From positions 2,852,001 to 2,916,000 of the forward strand of contig CP053175.1 in NCBI GenBank assembly GCA_014607495.2: DNA of 64,000 nucleotides, written 5' to 3'. Every line of letters begins with the position of its first letter. Position 1 is the stretch's first letter. Below the pieces are notes generated by a model, which worked only from the letters and a program-made list of their open reading frames with translations, had not been told where the DNA came from and ran no database searches. Positions 32,179 to 44,238 of the stretch are shown piece by piece. The DNA comes from Carposina sasakii (taxonomy: Eukaryota; Arthropoda; Insecta; Lepidoptera; Carposinidae). The position numbers were made by a program, and so were the translations under genes.

Positions 32179-32392
32179 CTAGTGGAGTGAAAAAAACGAT
32201 CTGGTATAAAAATATTTTCCCGGAATAAATTGTAGCCTATGTGATATTCTGATATTTAAGCTATACTATTGTGAAATTTCATCAAAATCCATTTAGTAGT
32301 TTTTGCGTGAAAGAGCAACAAACATCTTTACATATAGTATGTGCATCATTACAAACTTTTGCGTTTATAATATATTTATAATATTAGTAGGA
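32179..32392 (-). mobile_element. Helitron-like element, complete ends
   Basis: Minus-strand 5' end TCCTACTAATATTATAAATA and 3' end CACTAG, host A before and T after. Internal 'catttagtagtttttgcgtg' is typical of the group. The GC-rich 3' hairpin is eroded. Confidence 0.75.
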
Positions 32393-32827
32393 TATATTAT
32401 ACCTGCTAGATGACCCAACAAGGTACATAATGGACTTACTTCATATTTTGTTCTTTATTGTTAACAAGCGACTCGCCCCGGCTTCGCACGGGTGCGATGC
32501 TGATACATACATACGAGTATAAACCTTCTTGAATCACTCTATCTATTTAAAAAAACCGAATCGGACCCCGTTGGGTAGTTTACAGATATTATGTTATGAT
32601 TTGCTTTTCTTCGAAATGACATTTGATATTATTATTTGATTGTGATAAAGTTGTAGGGGTGTTTTTAAGATTAAAATGCTTTTTCTAAATTGTTTTTCTA
32701 GTGTTATATAATTTTATTGTTTTCAATATTTTGTGATATCAATTGCTTAATCTTGAACAACTGTACGTTTTCCATTCTTTGTGTCATATTTCATATTTAT
32801 ATTTTATTCATATTTATATAACGTATA

Positions 32828-33044
32828 ATACTACAGCTGATTCTCTTCCCGGGCATACTGTACAAGTCAGTAGAGGCACAAGAGGGTCTTGGTGTTTTGT
32901 AGGCGCTGGGCTGACCACCTGTTACTACTAACCGAACTTGTACATTTCAGCTATACCATCGGAATTGATCAGAGGTGTGGTCCTATCGGCACTTGGTGCT
33001 TTGCTTACCCCGTAAGGGATAAAGGCGTGATTATATGTATGTAT
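32828..33044 (+). mobile_element. Family E SINE-like element, 5'-truncated
   Basis: 'ctacagctgattctcttccc' to 'aaaggcgtgattatatgtat'. It aligns with the 5.65 kb copy through its whole length except for the first ~45 bases. Confidence 0.8.
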
Positions 33045-33760
33045 TTTTTCTAATACATGTGAATTCTTTAGACTGTACCTAATCCAATACTTAAGAAGTG
33101 AAGAGCCTTATCCGACCGTCACAATTTTGTGGAAGGGTTGCGAAGGTTGAAGCTATTGACTAAAATGAGAGGTTTTAATAGTAATCTCTATTATGCATAC
33201 TTTTCGAAACTATACATACCCCTAAAAGGGTAAAAAGGGGGACAAACTTTGTGTGGGACAACGCGTTTCTTTGGTCAAATCAATTTACTTCAATTTTACT
33301 TAAACATACCTACCTTGAGTAGTTTAGAGTAATACCTACTAACTAAGCATTTACTGAAATTCCCACGGGAACGGGAATAATTCAAATTATTTCAGATTTC
33401 TAAAGTTTACCCTATAGGCACATGTAGAATAGAATAGTTTTTTATTTGAAAGCTACACATACACGGACAAAAGTAACATAGAAAAAGACAAAATAGAAAT
33501 AGGGTAGAAATACAGATCAAAAGAAGTAGAACAGTAAGTACATACAAATCTTTGTCCTGAATGATTGACGAATCAACGCACAGTCTAAACCGCTGATCTT
33601 CGAGACCTAAAACTTGCAAGGTGTGTTCTCTGTATAACGGGTATCCGATAAGAAAGGACTTTCCGAAATTTCCCGTAACGTATTCTATAGTTTAGGCGGA
33701 CGAAGTCGTGGACTGTATTCTACCTAGTATGTTAATATTGAAATTGACTGCTGTAAGTAT
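33045..33760. other. No gene; possible LINE tail
   Basis: 33425-33560 begins 'gaatagaatagttttttatt', similar to an inverted A-rich LINE end. Otherwise unassigned. Confidence 0.35.
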
Positions 33761-33996
33761 CTTCTTCAGCCTATTGCAGTCCACTGCTGGACGTAGGCCT
33801 CCCCCAGGGCACGCTTCAAGGCTACTGCCACAGGGAGGTTTTGACCATAGTCACCACGCTGGACAGGCGGGTTGGTGACCGCAGTCTGATTTTCGGACAA
33901 TGTTGTCAGTCCCGGAAACACTTAATCGCCTCGTACGATATCCACGGGCAGGTATGGGGTGGTACAAACTCTACTCTGCCGGTACCACGCGGCTAA
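33761..33996 (-). mobile_element. Family D retroposon
   Basis: Inverted D with a CTT-type tail at the left. AAGTAT repeats at 33755-33760 and 33997-34002. Confidence 0.8.
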
Positions 33997-34002
33997 AAGT
34001 AT

Positions 34003-35487
34003 ATCGTAGGTTAATATGGAACATAGGTTAAGTTTACAACTTTGAGTATTGAAGGTATTCTTGCCAACTCTGAGCTAAACTATGTCGGTCTTAAATAGTT
34101 CCTACTACTAGCACCCTCACTCGATATTAAAGTTTTAAAAATGAAATGAAACTACTCCGAAATTGTAAGTCAAGCATCATAGAAGGTTAGTTAAGAAAGT
34201 TAATACTAGAGTTCAAAAACAAATCCCAGATTTTTTATTTCAAATATATTTTTAATTTTATATGCATTTTATGAAAACAATTGAAGATTAAGGGCTGATT
34301 TTTCCAGATGTCAGCTAGCCTATCTGAAGTTGACGCTGTCTCCATCATGATCACGTTTTAGAGACAATTATTAATTATCATGAACTCTAGACAGAACCTG
34401 CGATGAAAAGAACGTAAATTTTAATTTGCGGGTAGTTCACCTTACTTTATTAAATCAATTTGTTAGCTTCATAAAGGTTACAAGAAGCACTCTCAAACCA
34501 CTAAAATGGTCACATAATCCCCAAAGAAAATCTCCTTAAAGAAGACAAACACTCAATTTCTCCCCTCATATTTTAGCACTGTCTCACTTTATGTGGAATA
34601 CTTAAAATTTTCAATTTAGCTACGTCCGTGTCAGAGAGAGACGGATGCATGTACGTGTCCCGCTTCCGCGAGTAGTACCTTCTTTAAGTACAAGTTTTAA
34701 TAGAACATTTAAGTTTATATTGTAGAGGATGAGATAGATTAATCGGAGCTATGATGTGTAGGAGAGAGGAAACTATATTTTTGATGAAACGAGGTTTGTT
34801 TAAGTTTTGGATGAATTTACATCTCATGATATGTTTAGGCTGTGGAACCTTTATGATCCTGCATTTTTTGCTACTTCATTTCAGAAACGCATCCGTGTTT
34901 ATATCTATGTAATATGTGTGGAAGATTTTCTACGTCAGAATTTTTACCTAGGCTCCTTTTTGACGTCGACGGCTAAAAATGTTCGAATCAATATTTTCGT
35001 TTTAAAGCTTTGTTTCCCTTGAATGTTCCTTACATTTCACTAGTCGTAGTACTTAAAAAGGGCGTGGTTTAGCATACGTACGGCCGCTATATGACGGCTA
35101 CGCTATCCTGTAAAACCAAAGCTTTAGAGCGTCACAATGTGTCAAAAGCCGGGGCCAAACTTTTTTCTTTTCAACCTTTCTAACAACCAATTTACGATAA
35201 AAGCTGAGTAGGGGGGTTAAAAAACAATAATCTCCTGGGGACTATTTGTTTAAAGACTTGTGTAATGGACCTACCCCTACACCCATGGGGTGGCTTCGAG
35301 CTCGATGAGCGTGTTACGGGGCTGAAATGTGCTTAGGGTATTTTTAGAAGGAAAAAAAGTCAGGTGTTTCCTGATTTTTTTTTATCTGAGACACTGCGAT
35401 TTTATTTGCATTTTACCTGTCTGTGGCAGTGGTGAAAGATAGGTGTCAAATATTAGAATCCGTAACATGAAATAAATTCGGTGTTGC
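34003..35487. other. 1.5 kb without recognised gene or repeat
   Basis: Longest stretch without an assigned element. A frame at 34807-35022 is hydrophobic and shows no recognised motif. Isolated GC-richer blocks at 34.63 and 35.07 kb have no match here. Confidence 0.45.
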
Positions 35488-35562
35488 ATGCTCGTGACTG
35501 GGATCGAACTTACGCCTTCCGAGTGGAAGGCGTACGTCTTAACCATTGGGCTATTGCCGGCA
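35488..35562 (-). repeat. tRNA-like SINE head
   Basis: Minus strand gives TAGCCCAATGG (A-box-like) and AGTTCGATCCCAGTCACG (B box), the head of the SINE at 23.93 and 46.67 kb. The body is missing. Confidence 0.6.
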
Positions 35563-35630
35563 ATCACTTTATACATATATTTATCATATATAGCAGACGA
35601 TGTGGCTCGTTAGTAAATAAGCTCGTTAAT

Positions 35631-35726
35631 CGGCTGTGCTCCTAAAAATAGGGTAGCTCATAGGGGTAGCTAGATATGCCGAATCGCGAAGGAGATCCTA
35701 TAGCCGCATCTTTAAAGATCAGTAAT
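35631..35726 (-). repeat. Family F fragment
   Basis: 'cggctgtgctcctaaaaata' to 'tctttaaagatcagta', with an internal 10-bp duplication of GGTAGCT. Confidence 0.7.
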
Positions 35727-35751
35727 TAAGAAAATTGTAGAAATAATGGCA

Positions 35752-35910
35752 GAAAAAACAAAATGTCGAAATTATCCGCGTTGAAAATAGTTCCCGGGAT
35801 TAAAAGTAGCCTTTGTCCGTTTAGGTATTTAAATAGGTTCAGTAGTTTTAGCATGATAGCCGGACAGACAGACATACAGATTACTTTCGCGTTTATAATA
35901 TTAATAAGGA
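35752..35910 (-). repeat. Helitron-like element, 3' end missing
   Basis: Minus-strand 5' end TCCTTATTAATATTATAAAC through 'gcctttgtccgtttaggtat' to 'acaaaatgtcgaaattatcc'. The CTAG terminus is lost. Confidence 0.6.
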
Positions 35911-37479
35911 TTATTTATCGCAACTCCGGCCATGTTAGTCGTATTAAGTATTTAACATCCTTAACATATTCCAAAAAGTATAATTATGACCTATTATAAA
36001 ACCAAATTACACATTCGACAAACATAATTAAACGGAGACTTAAATTTAGAACAGTAAAAATCACAAAAGAGCTCTTTGCTCCTATCTTCGATTCCATTTC
36101 CGAATGAAACATATTCTCGACTCGAGATTTAGAACACGTTCGAATTATCCGATTCGAAATCGTTCGAATTAGAAGTCGATTTTTAAACTTGTGTGGATCC
36201 ACATTGCTAGTCACAGAATACTTAATAGTGTAAGCAGTATGCAAAACGTTCTATAATTAGTTCATAGTGCTTCTGGCATTGTCGCCTAGAAAAGCTTCTG
36301 AGTATGGCATATCGAGAGCTTACTTGTATATTTTTCGTTACATAAAATATAGGTGAGTGCACATCGATAAAATCGTTCGTTCGTTTTATACTATGTTATA
36401 AAGGTTATTTTTAAGCGTTAAGCGTTTATTTTAATATTTTTTTTATTAAGCGCGGTGAGTGTTCTTTCTGTATTAGTTATTTAAGACATAGTCGCCAGCG
36501 GTCGTCGAATAGAAAAACTCCTAGCGAGCTTTGTAATGTGAGAACTATAGAAAAACTCAATTTCTTATCCGCAAGACCGTGTCAAGACCGGATCGTTCAT
36601 TAAAAAAACAATCAACAAAGTACCAGTACCCGAGAATTCCCTTATTTAATCAAGGAGAACTGTTTTTTCGATTCTCTTTTATTTCTTGAATTTTCTCGGC
36701 TTTGCCACAGAGTGGATGCGTTGTTGGTAATTTGCGGTGGCACAACTATTTTTACGGCTTTTTGTGAGATGTGGCTTCTGTGTTTTTCGGTATCTTTAAA
36801 ATAAAAGAAATAAAAATTTAGCATGCCATATTTTTGTGGAAACATGTAATACAATAAGTTCATTGTAAATGAGCATAGGTTTGAATTTTTCCCAGACGAA
36901 GTCGCAATGCAAGTTCTTTGATGTAGACGTTATCTGAATTTTTCATATGATTTGTCTCGCTTGTACTCGCTTGTAGAAAGGGACTTACTAGGTAGGCTTA
37001 TTTTAAAGAACAGACTACAATTTTCACTTGAAGTGATTACACTTGAAGTGTTACTCCTTTATTTTTACCCGACTGCGCGACGCAAAGGAGTGGCCAAACG
37101 GCCGATTTTTATGATTCATACGTCAATCGATTCCTCTTACTCCGTAGAGTGTCACTCACATGACGTTAGTGAAAATCCAATATGGCGACTACTGGACGCC
37201 ATTTTGTGAAAAAAATTCAAGTCGATAAACTATGTCGAGTGGGGTATCGTTGAATAGGTATTTAAAATTCATTATTAGGTTTCTCTCAACATTTTTCGAT
37301 TCGACCAACCGTTTATGATCTATATCGATTGAGAGTTGCGTAAAAACCATTCTCACATATAAGTTTTTAGACAGCAGCAAGACGAAAACTTCTTGCTGCC
37401 GAGCATGTTGAGCATATTTCTTGAAGCGTACCTATTAGTAGCTAGGTACCTACTCATAACAAAAAAGTATTTAAAAAAA
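35911..37479. other. 1.6 kb mostly unassigned
   Basis: 'tttacccgactgcgcgacgc' at 37.07 kb resembles a common lepidopteran repeat I know only by its string. Remaining sequence is AT-rich and without coding signal. Confidence 0.4.
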
Positions 37480-37850
37480 ATTCCAAAAACTCGACTGCTT
37501 AAAAAAGAACCAAATAATGTAGGTAAATAATAAAAAAACTGAAAAGAAAAAAACAAGCACTTAGATGTCCGGTGGCCTAGAATTCTATAATATTATTATG
37601 GAATGAATACTATTGAAGAACATAAAATATTTTCTAATGATCGTAACATAACAACTGAACAGTCGGGATCCATTATCCGACAGCCAAGCTAATATTTCAA
37701 TGGATCCTGGCTATCGATCGTTAGATATTATTTTATATTCTTCAATAGTATTCATTCCTTAATAATATTATAGAATTCTAGACCACCGGACATCTAAGTG
37801 CTTGATTTTTTTTCTTTTCAGTTTTTTTATTATGTACATTATTTGGCTCT
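37480..37850. mobile_element. Family J palindromic MITE
   Basis: Arms of about 130 bp: 'aagcacttagatgtccggtg' then 'gaattctataatattatt' on the left, with its reverse complement on the right, around a core 'agtcgggatccattatccga'. The exact ends are blurred by A/T runs. A right half of the same family is at 51.64 kb. Confidence 0.85.
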
Positions 37851-38698
37851 TTTTGATGTTTGTATTCTGTCATAATGGTAAGTAAATTGCTTTCCCTTGT
37901 GTAAGCTAAGTATCCTCTTAATTTATCTACTTATGAAGCTACGTCTTCTTTACAAAAGATAACCGTGAAATAATTACAAAACTTCTTTGGCAAATGAAGT
38001 ATGTAACTAAGTACATACTTTTTTATTTTTATTTATTTATTATATAAAATAGGTTCTTTTACAATTTTAATGAAGGGTCACATAATCCCTGGGTGGTTTA
38101 TGCGTGACCCTTGTCCCCCACCATTTATATCTAAGTACTTATATCTATGCATTTGAGTACAATTCGGTGACAAGTGTATCTTTAGATTTTTAAACTTTTA
38201 TGTGAGAGGTTTTTATGTGGTTTTTATTTACTAGATTCACAACGTATATGGAATATAATGAATGTATAGAAATGTTTACATTATTTTTATCTAACTTAGG
38301 CACTTAAGATTGTATATTGTATTTCCGTAGATCTACCTTTATCCTTATATTTTATAAATTGCCATAATATATCTGTAAATATATAATTAATACATACTTG
38401 CTTAATAAATGCACCTTAGTTAGTATGGGTTATTTTATAGTAATATATGGTCATGTATTTTTCTTGTACTACCTCTTCTTAATACAAAGATTAGTTACTG
38501 CTTAAATTTACACTGTGGTGTCAAACAGGATGGAACTGAATACAGTTACTAATGTACTCGAAACATCGAGAAGTGACTCCTGGATGAGTTTAAATCTTAT
38601 TATGGCCCTATAAAGGTCCCTTTTATGTAGGAAGTAAATGCGTCCTTCTATTGAGAGTTGAAGAGTATTTTTAGAACATTTCAAAATTATATTAAATA
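37851..38698. other. No gene; possible LINE tail at 38.03-38.13 kb
   Basis: 'tttttatttttatttattta' then 'gggtcacataatccctgggt' looks like an inverted LINE 3' end. Nothing else is recognised. Confidence 0.35.
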
Positions 38699-39012
38699 CT
38701 AGTGGACGCTCGCGACTCCCTCCACGTGGACTACAGAAAAAACAAAATGTCTAAATTATCCAAGTTAAAATATTTTCCTGGGATAAAAAGTAGCCTATAT
38801 GTTTAGTGGGACCTGTCACAATATATTCATGAAAACTGCATCGAAATCGGTTCAGCCGTTCCCGAGATTAGCGTGCACAAACGCACAGACAAAAATTCCA
38901 AAAATCATTGATCTGGGTTCTATTGCGTTGATAAAGGTCTCCTATAATATTTTTTCTCATACATCTTCCATGTACAGACAGCGATCTGTTACATTTTTAT
39001 TATATGTATAGA
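38699..39012 (-). mobile_element. Helitron-like element H, complete
   Basis: 314 bp. Minus strand starts TCTATACATATAATAAAAAT and ends GCGTCCACTAG, between host A and T. It contains 'gtgggacctgtcacaatata' and 'cctataatattttttctcat'. Used here as the reference H copy. Confidence 0.85.
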
Positions 39013-40129
39013 TAGAACAAAACATAGCAAAGAACTTATACAATAGATTAATTAGCCATTTTCGCATTCAAAGCTTTTATTACTTTTCTTTTGATTAAAT
39101 TTAATAAACCTAAATCTTTCTTTAAGTCTTAGCTTTACCTACATCAAAAGACATCCTTCGTAAAAATCAAGAAATTGGCCATTATATAAATACATACTAC
39201 AAAATACCGATAGATATACAAAAATGCTGCCAAAGTAACATGATACCAACGTGTCTATACGTATGTATATTTAAAAAAAAAACAACAAAAAGTCCGTAGA
39301 ACAAAGGTTAGCACATAATTGAATGGAACAGCAAGCAGTATCGTTGTCGTTCAATCCATTCAATCGGGTGATCGACACCATATTGACTCAGATAACAAAG
39401 CTTGGAGTGAATGAAAAATACAGTGTTTTCTGGTATTTGGCGGATGTTTTCGGCTTTTTGGATTTTTGTTGTTAAAAATGGAGACTATCTAAAAAAATAC
39501 GATATTTTTAGTTTGAAAAAGCAATGCTGAAATAAAAAATGCCTACAAACTACTAGAATACTTATTTAAGAAGAGTTAAACAATGGTTATTTATTTTTGA
39601 AATTTGCCTTATGGTAAAGGTTACGAATTAGCGATTTGACTTCCTGTTATGATATTAGTATTTCGCCAATATTTTTGATTTGTGCATTAACGAATTATAT
39701 ATATTACGCTTATAGAAATAATGTCCATACGAGCGACCAAGATACAACGTTACACGCGCGGGCTTGTCAGTTGCAGCGTCAGCAGATTACTTCAACGTGG
39801 GAGCGTCGTGGCCAGGAAGCTCAGATTGTACATCGGTCACACTTAGTTCCTACTTCGAACGAGGTGCTAGTTTCTAGTTAGATTTAAGATACTTGTAATT
39901 TTAATTCTATAATAAATATATATTAATAATTTCTGTTTTTTTTAGACCTCCGGTTGTGACCTACGTAATTAACGTATTGCAACGTTTATTTTATTTTATT
40001 TTTATTTATTTCGGAAAACAAACAGTGTACAAACTAAAAAAGTAACTATTAAAAGAACCATGTTTGTTTGATTGTCTGTTAATTTATTTATTTAACTTCA
40101 AGATTAGCGTGAACTATGCCAAGGTCTTG
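39013..40129. other. Unassigned; short frame before an AATAAA
   Basis: 39726-39881 reads as a 50-codon polar frame (HARACQLQRQQITSTWERRG and onward) ending at TAG, followed by AATAAA at about 39.91 kb. There is no recognised family and no convincing splice acceptor. Confidence 0.35.
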
Positions 40130-40352
40130 CGAATTAGCCGCGGAGTATCGGTAGAGTAGAATTAAAGCATCGGTATGTCCATAAGTATCATTAGTTGCGA
40201 TTAAAGGTTTCCGGGAGGTGGGCAGAAGCGCCTCCCGTGTTGGCAACATAGTCCGAAAATCACACTGCAGTCACCAACTCGCCTGCCCAGCATGGTGACT
40301 ATGGTCAAAAACCCCCCTATGGAAGTAGCCTTGTGGCGTGCCCTGGGTGCCC
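40130..40352 (+). mobile_element. Family D retroposon, 3'-truncated
   Basis: 'gcggagtatcggtagagtag' to 'tggcgtgccctgggtgc'. The first third is heavily diverged and the GAT tail is missing. Confidence 0.75.
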
Positions 40353-40448
40353 AAAGATCTTTAACACAGCCATCATAACTATTAAAAAGTATTGCAAAAA
40401 TAACAAACCTAATAAAGTATAAAATTAATCTTCACTTGTATTAAATGA

Positions 40449-40575
40449 ACCTGTCACTACTAACCGAACTTGTACATCTCAACTATACCCTCAAAATTGG
40501 TCAGAAGTGGCACCATGTGGTTTTATCGGCCCTTGGAGCTCTGCTTACCCTGTAAGGTATATAGGTATAAATTAT
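40449..40575 (+). repeat. Family E fragment
   Basis: 'ctgtcactactaaccgaact' to 'ttaccctgtaaggtatatag'. Only the 3' half. Confidence 0.8.
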
Positions 40576-40639
40576 GTCGTATAAATTATCCATCCTACTG
40601 TGAAATTGCGTTATTTTCTATATTTCAACTATGTCAACT

Positions 40640-40735
40640 ATTTTAACTATGTTACAATGCATGCTACGCTTTCGTAGATTTGCTACGAAGCGCTGAAGCG
40701 TAGCTGTGCTACGATGTTGCAAGTTTTAAACATCT
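40640..40735. repeat. Short palindromic block
   Basis: 'catgctacgctttcgtagat' pairs imperfectly with 'gaagcgctgaagcgtagc'. Probably a worn MITE; no second copy seen. Confidence 0.4.
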
Positions 40736-40838
40736 TTTAAACGTATTTAGGTATTTGTTTAGTTTAGATTAATCTAAGTTTTTTGTGATGTACATACAAA
40801 GGAATATGCATTGTGTTCCCTTAAATAAATGATATCCC

Positions 40839-40925
40839 ACAGCTAAATTTAGCATAAAACAGATGTAAATGACCAGTGACAAGTCGTTAGTTCATCGCCT
40901 GTGATATTGCCAGAGTTCTTTAGTC
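40839..40925 (-). repeat. Family F fragment
   Basis: 'acagctaaatttagcataaa' to 'ccagagttctttagtc', both ends missing. Confidence 0.7.
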
Positions 40926-40973
40926 ATTAAGTTTATATTATTATTTACTACATACTTAAATACAATAATTAAA

Positions 40974-41229
40974 GCCGCGTGATGCCGGCAGAGTAGAATT
41001 CGTACCACCCCCTGTCTGCCCGTGGGTATCGTACGAGGCGATTAAGGGTTTCCGGGAGGTAGGCAGCAGCGCCTCCCGTGTTGACAACACAGTCCAAAAT
41101 ACAAACTGCGGTTACCAACCCGCCTGCCCTGCGTGGTGACTATGGGCAAATACCCCCCATGGCAGTCTTGTGCCGTGCCCTGGGGGAGGCCTACGTCCAG
41201 CAGTGGACTGCAATAGGCTGATGATGATG
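40974..41229 (+). mobile_element. Family D retroposon, full length
   Basis: 256 bp from 'gccgcgtgatgccggcagag' to (GAT)n. A 16-bp flanking repeat with two mismatches (AAATACA-TAAT-AAA; 40958-40973 and 41230-41245) marks an older insertion. Confidence 0.88.
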
Positions 41230-41692
41230 AAATACATTAATAAAAATACATACCTTTTACAAATTTAAATTCCCATATTACGAAACGTAAATGTTACAAT
41301 AGGTATAAAAAATATTTTATTTTTAATATACCTATACTAACGAAACCTTTTTTCTCTCTTACAAAAGCTGGGTAAAATTTATTTTTGGAAAGGTCAAACA
41401 AAACTCAAACATTTGAAAAGTATTTACCTAAGTAATTTTGTTTTCGACGAAATTTTATATTACCATAGTGGACGCCCGCGACTTCGTCCGCGTGGACTAC
41501 AGAAAAAAATAAAATGTTGAAATTATCCGGGATAAAAACATTTTCCCGGGATAAGAATCGTTCGTTCTCATACGCGATACGAATGTTGACAAAGGTTGTC
41601 AGCGGTTCTAACAGCATATCATGCATATGTCGCATCAACAATGCGATATGGAGTTATTTATTGGGGTAACTCTACAGACAAAGAAATCTACC

Positions 41693-41845
41693 TTTTTCAT
41701 CCAACTTTCGCTATCACAAGTGGTTTGCTGGAAGAAATCTCTTATAGGGATAAGCACGCCTTTGTACATTGTCAATGTTAAATGTTTTTCCATATAAAAT
41801 GTCTGTGTACAAAGAATAAAGAAAGAAAGAAAGAAAGATATTATA
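41693..41845 (+). mobile_element. Second LINE 3' end nested in the first
   Basis: 'ttgctggaagaaatctctta' then 'gcacgcctttgtacattgtc' and a (GAAA)n tail at 41818-41838 break the RT frame between the codons for KEIYLF and the codons for FKSQK. Same 3'-end family as at 11.71 kb. A TTCA on both sides could be the target duplication, so boundaries are good to about 10 bp. Confidence 0.8.
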
Positions 41846-41966
41846 TTCAAGTCTCAAAAAAGATGTATTAGAGCAATGGCTAACCTAAAGCAAACGGACA
41901 GTTGCAGACCTTATTTTAAAAGTTAAAACATATTGCCACTCCCATGCATGTACATCTTGGAGATTG

Positions 41967-42221
41967 CGGCTGTCCCAAAATAAAACACTGAATATGCCAT
42001 TTTGTGAAAATACTGTTTATCCCAATTTTGGATGTTCTGTGTTAATATCTTCCGTTTATGGCGTATTCTGTGTTTTTGGACCTTGGTATCTTTGCCATTT
42101 TAACCATTTTCAAAAAACGGATTTTTGATTTAGGTAGTAGTTGCACACAGAACATCCAAAATTGGGATAAACAGTATTTTCACAAAAATGGCATATTCAG
42201 TGTTTTATTTTGGGACAGCCG
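41967..42221. mobile_element. Perfect-armed MITE nested in the LINE
   Basis: 255 bp. The two 76-bp arms, CGGCTGTCCCAAAATAAAAC inward, are identical except for one extra T in one arm. ATTG lies on both sides (41963-41966 and 42222-42225; a 6-bp GATTGC reading is also possible). Removing the element and one ATTG restores the host codons for E-I-A-L-Y-V. Arms this similar suggest a recent insertion. Confidence 0.93.
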
Positions 42222-43074
42222 ATTGCATTGTATGTTAAAAATAATTTAGACTCATTTTGTAAGCTAAAAGGAGAACGATACAAACATAAGATATGCATGC
42301 CGCATTGTAAATCTGCAATGTTTAATAATAGCGTGTTTGGTATGTTTCCTAGGATTTACAATAAACTGCCTGCAAAACTATGTAAGATTGATAATATATC
42401 TATATTTAAGAGTCAGCTTACAGAGTTATTACTTAACGATGTTTATTAATGAATTTATTTCTTCGAAATTTGATAGAAAATTTATATGAAATTGTGGATA
42501 TGCCTATTATGTATAGAATTAGTATATTTCTATTATTGATTGGTAAATTTACATTTTGATATTGACATTGAAATAGTAGTTATTGACATAGTGAATTTCT
42601 GTTGTTATTTATTGTTAAATTGACATTTTCTATTAGAATTTATTACAATTAATTAATGCCTGCTGGATTGAATTGTATGGAATAAAAATTTGCATGTCAG
42701 ATATGACGAAATATGTAGAACGGTTGCTGTAAATACAAATAATAACATGTATATATGTAGGTATACACATATTTGAGCAAATAAACATATTGATTGATTG
42801 ATTGAAAAGAAGTAGCCTATATGTTAAGTGGGACCTGTCACAATATATTCCTGAAAACTGCATCGAAATCGGTTCAGCCGTTTCATTATTTTGGGTACTA
42901 TTGCGTTGATAAAAGTCTCCTATAATATTTTTTCTCATAATCTTCCATGTACGAGACAGCGATCCGTTACATTTTTGTTATATGTATATAGATAGATAGG
43001 TAGAATAGATAGATACCTTTAGGTATCTTGAAACATAATTATGTCTTTGAAAATCGTTTATTTTCACACAATTC

Positions 43075-43215
43075 CAGTCGATAACGCAGTCGTTAACGAA
43101 ATGCGGTGCGAAGCAATATTTACTTACCTACCTACCTCTTGAATATACGAGAGAATAAAAGCAAATGTCTGTGGTGTGATAAAAAATGTGTCTAATGACG
43201 TCATTGTACAGTTGT
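43075..43215 (+). repeat. Family S fragment
   Basis: 'cagtcgttaacgaaatgcgg' to 'aaatgtgtctaatgacgtca'; both termini are missing. Confidence 0.65.
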
Positions 43216-43934
43216 TATTCAGCACGGGAAAATATTCTTAAATAATTAAAGTTTTAAAATGGAAGCTAAGGTGCTTTCGTTGAAACGAGGGTATTCATAA
43301 ATAATTAAACTATATTACGCAGATACGGTACAAACGGCGCTTGTGTGTTGTGCTCGAATACATATAGAATCGGCTTGGGTGATCTGAATTTGACAAAAAT
43401 AACCTAATTTCTATAAATAAATAAAACCTAGCATCTAGAATAACTGTGAAAGTTAGTTCTCCCTTATATATGACAAAACGGCCAGGCATTTTGAACAATA
43501 TGAAAGAAAAAATCCTTCTAGAACTTCGCTGGTTGCTTCAATTTATTTTAATGTTATGTTCATCTGACAACATAATTAATTAATTAGACAAAGTGCTACG
43601 AGGTACATTATCTCCTTCTAAAACCCGTACTATTCGAAATGCTTAGCCGTTTTGTAATACGGCATGTTATACAATATGCCTATGACATATAGATAACATC
43701 GAGTCCATTTCGTTACATCATCATCTTCGCAGACTAAAGTATATTTTATATTTTATCAAAAGATTCCAAACACTTTGCTACTCAATAAAATAAATAAGAT
43801 TAAATGTCAAAAAAACTACCTAAATGGGATTCCAAATCCCTCTATTCAATTTGGTAAATACTTCAATCACTCATCTAAATCCGTAACAGTATTTCCCAAA
43901 CGGCGATCATAAGGAAAGCGAAAATAAAATACAT
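43216..43934. other. No gene or assigned repeat
   Basis: AT-rich, no recognised element. Confidence 0.45.
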
Positions 43935-43945
43935 ATAAATGTATT

Positions 43946-44200
43946 TGGTGGTGGTTAAGTGCCGGCAGAGTAGAATTCGTACCACCCCATGTCTGCCCGT
44001 GGGTATCGTACGAGGCGTTTCCGGGAGGTGGGCAGCAGCGCCTCCCGTGTTGACAACATAGTCTAAAATACAAACTGCGGTCACCAACCCGCCTGCCCAG
44101 CGCGGTGACTATGGGCAAATACCCCCATGGCAGTCTTGTGGCGTGCCCTGGGTAAGGCCTACGTCCAGCAGTGGACTGCAATAGGCTGATGATGATGATG
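43946..44200 (+). mobile_element. Family D retroposon with 11-bp target duplication
   Basis: Ends in (GAT)n. ATAAATGTATT is identical at 43935-43945 and 44201-44211. The 128-codon minus-strand frame across it is a shadow; similar frames occur in other D copies because they share sequence. Confidence 0.9.
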
Positions 44201-44238
44201 ATAAATGTATTGGTTGTAATTTTAGATGTAATATATTC

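Larger units (their letters stand above)
41558..42806 (+). pseudogene. LINE reverse-transcriptase 3' end inserted in H
   Basis: A 5'-truncated non-LTR retrotransposon, probably CR1/Jockey-like. Reading resumes in pieces: TAYHAYVASTMRYGVIYWGN (41614 on), SQKRCIRAMANLKQTDSCRP (41853 on), and from 42224 an LYVKNNLDSFCKLKGERYKH segment to a stop at 42447-42449. The 3' region ends in (ATTG)n. AAGAA flanks it (41553-41557 and 42807-42811). Two further elements interrupt the gene, and the host reading frame is also broken near 41930. No active protein is possible. Confidence 0.88.
41465..42992 (-). mobile_element. Helitron-like element H split by a LINE
   Basis: Left part 41465-41557 (terminus mutated from CTAG to ATAG, then 'tggacgcccgcgacttcgtc'). 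Right part 42807-42992 starts 'aagaagtagcctatatgtta'. Joined at AAGAA, they reproduce the order of the 38.70 kb copy. Confidence 0.88.
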
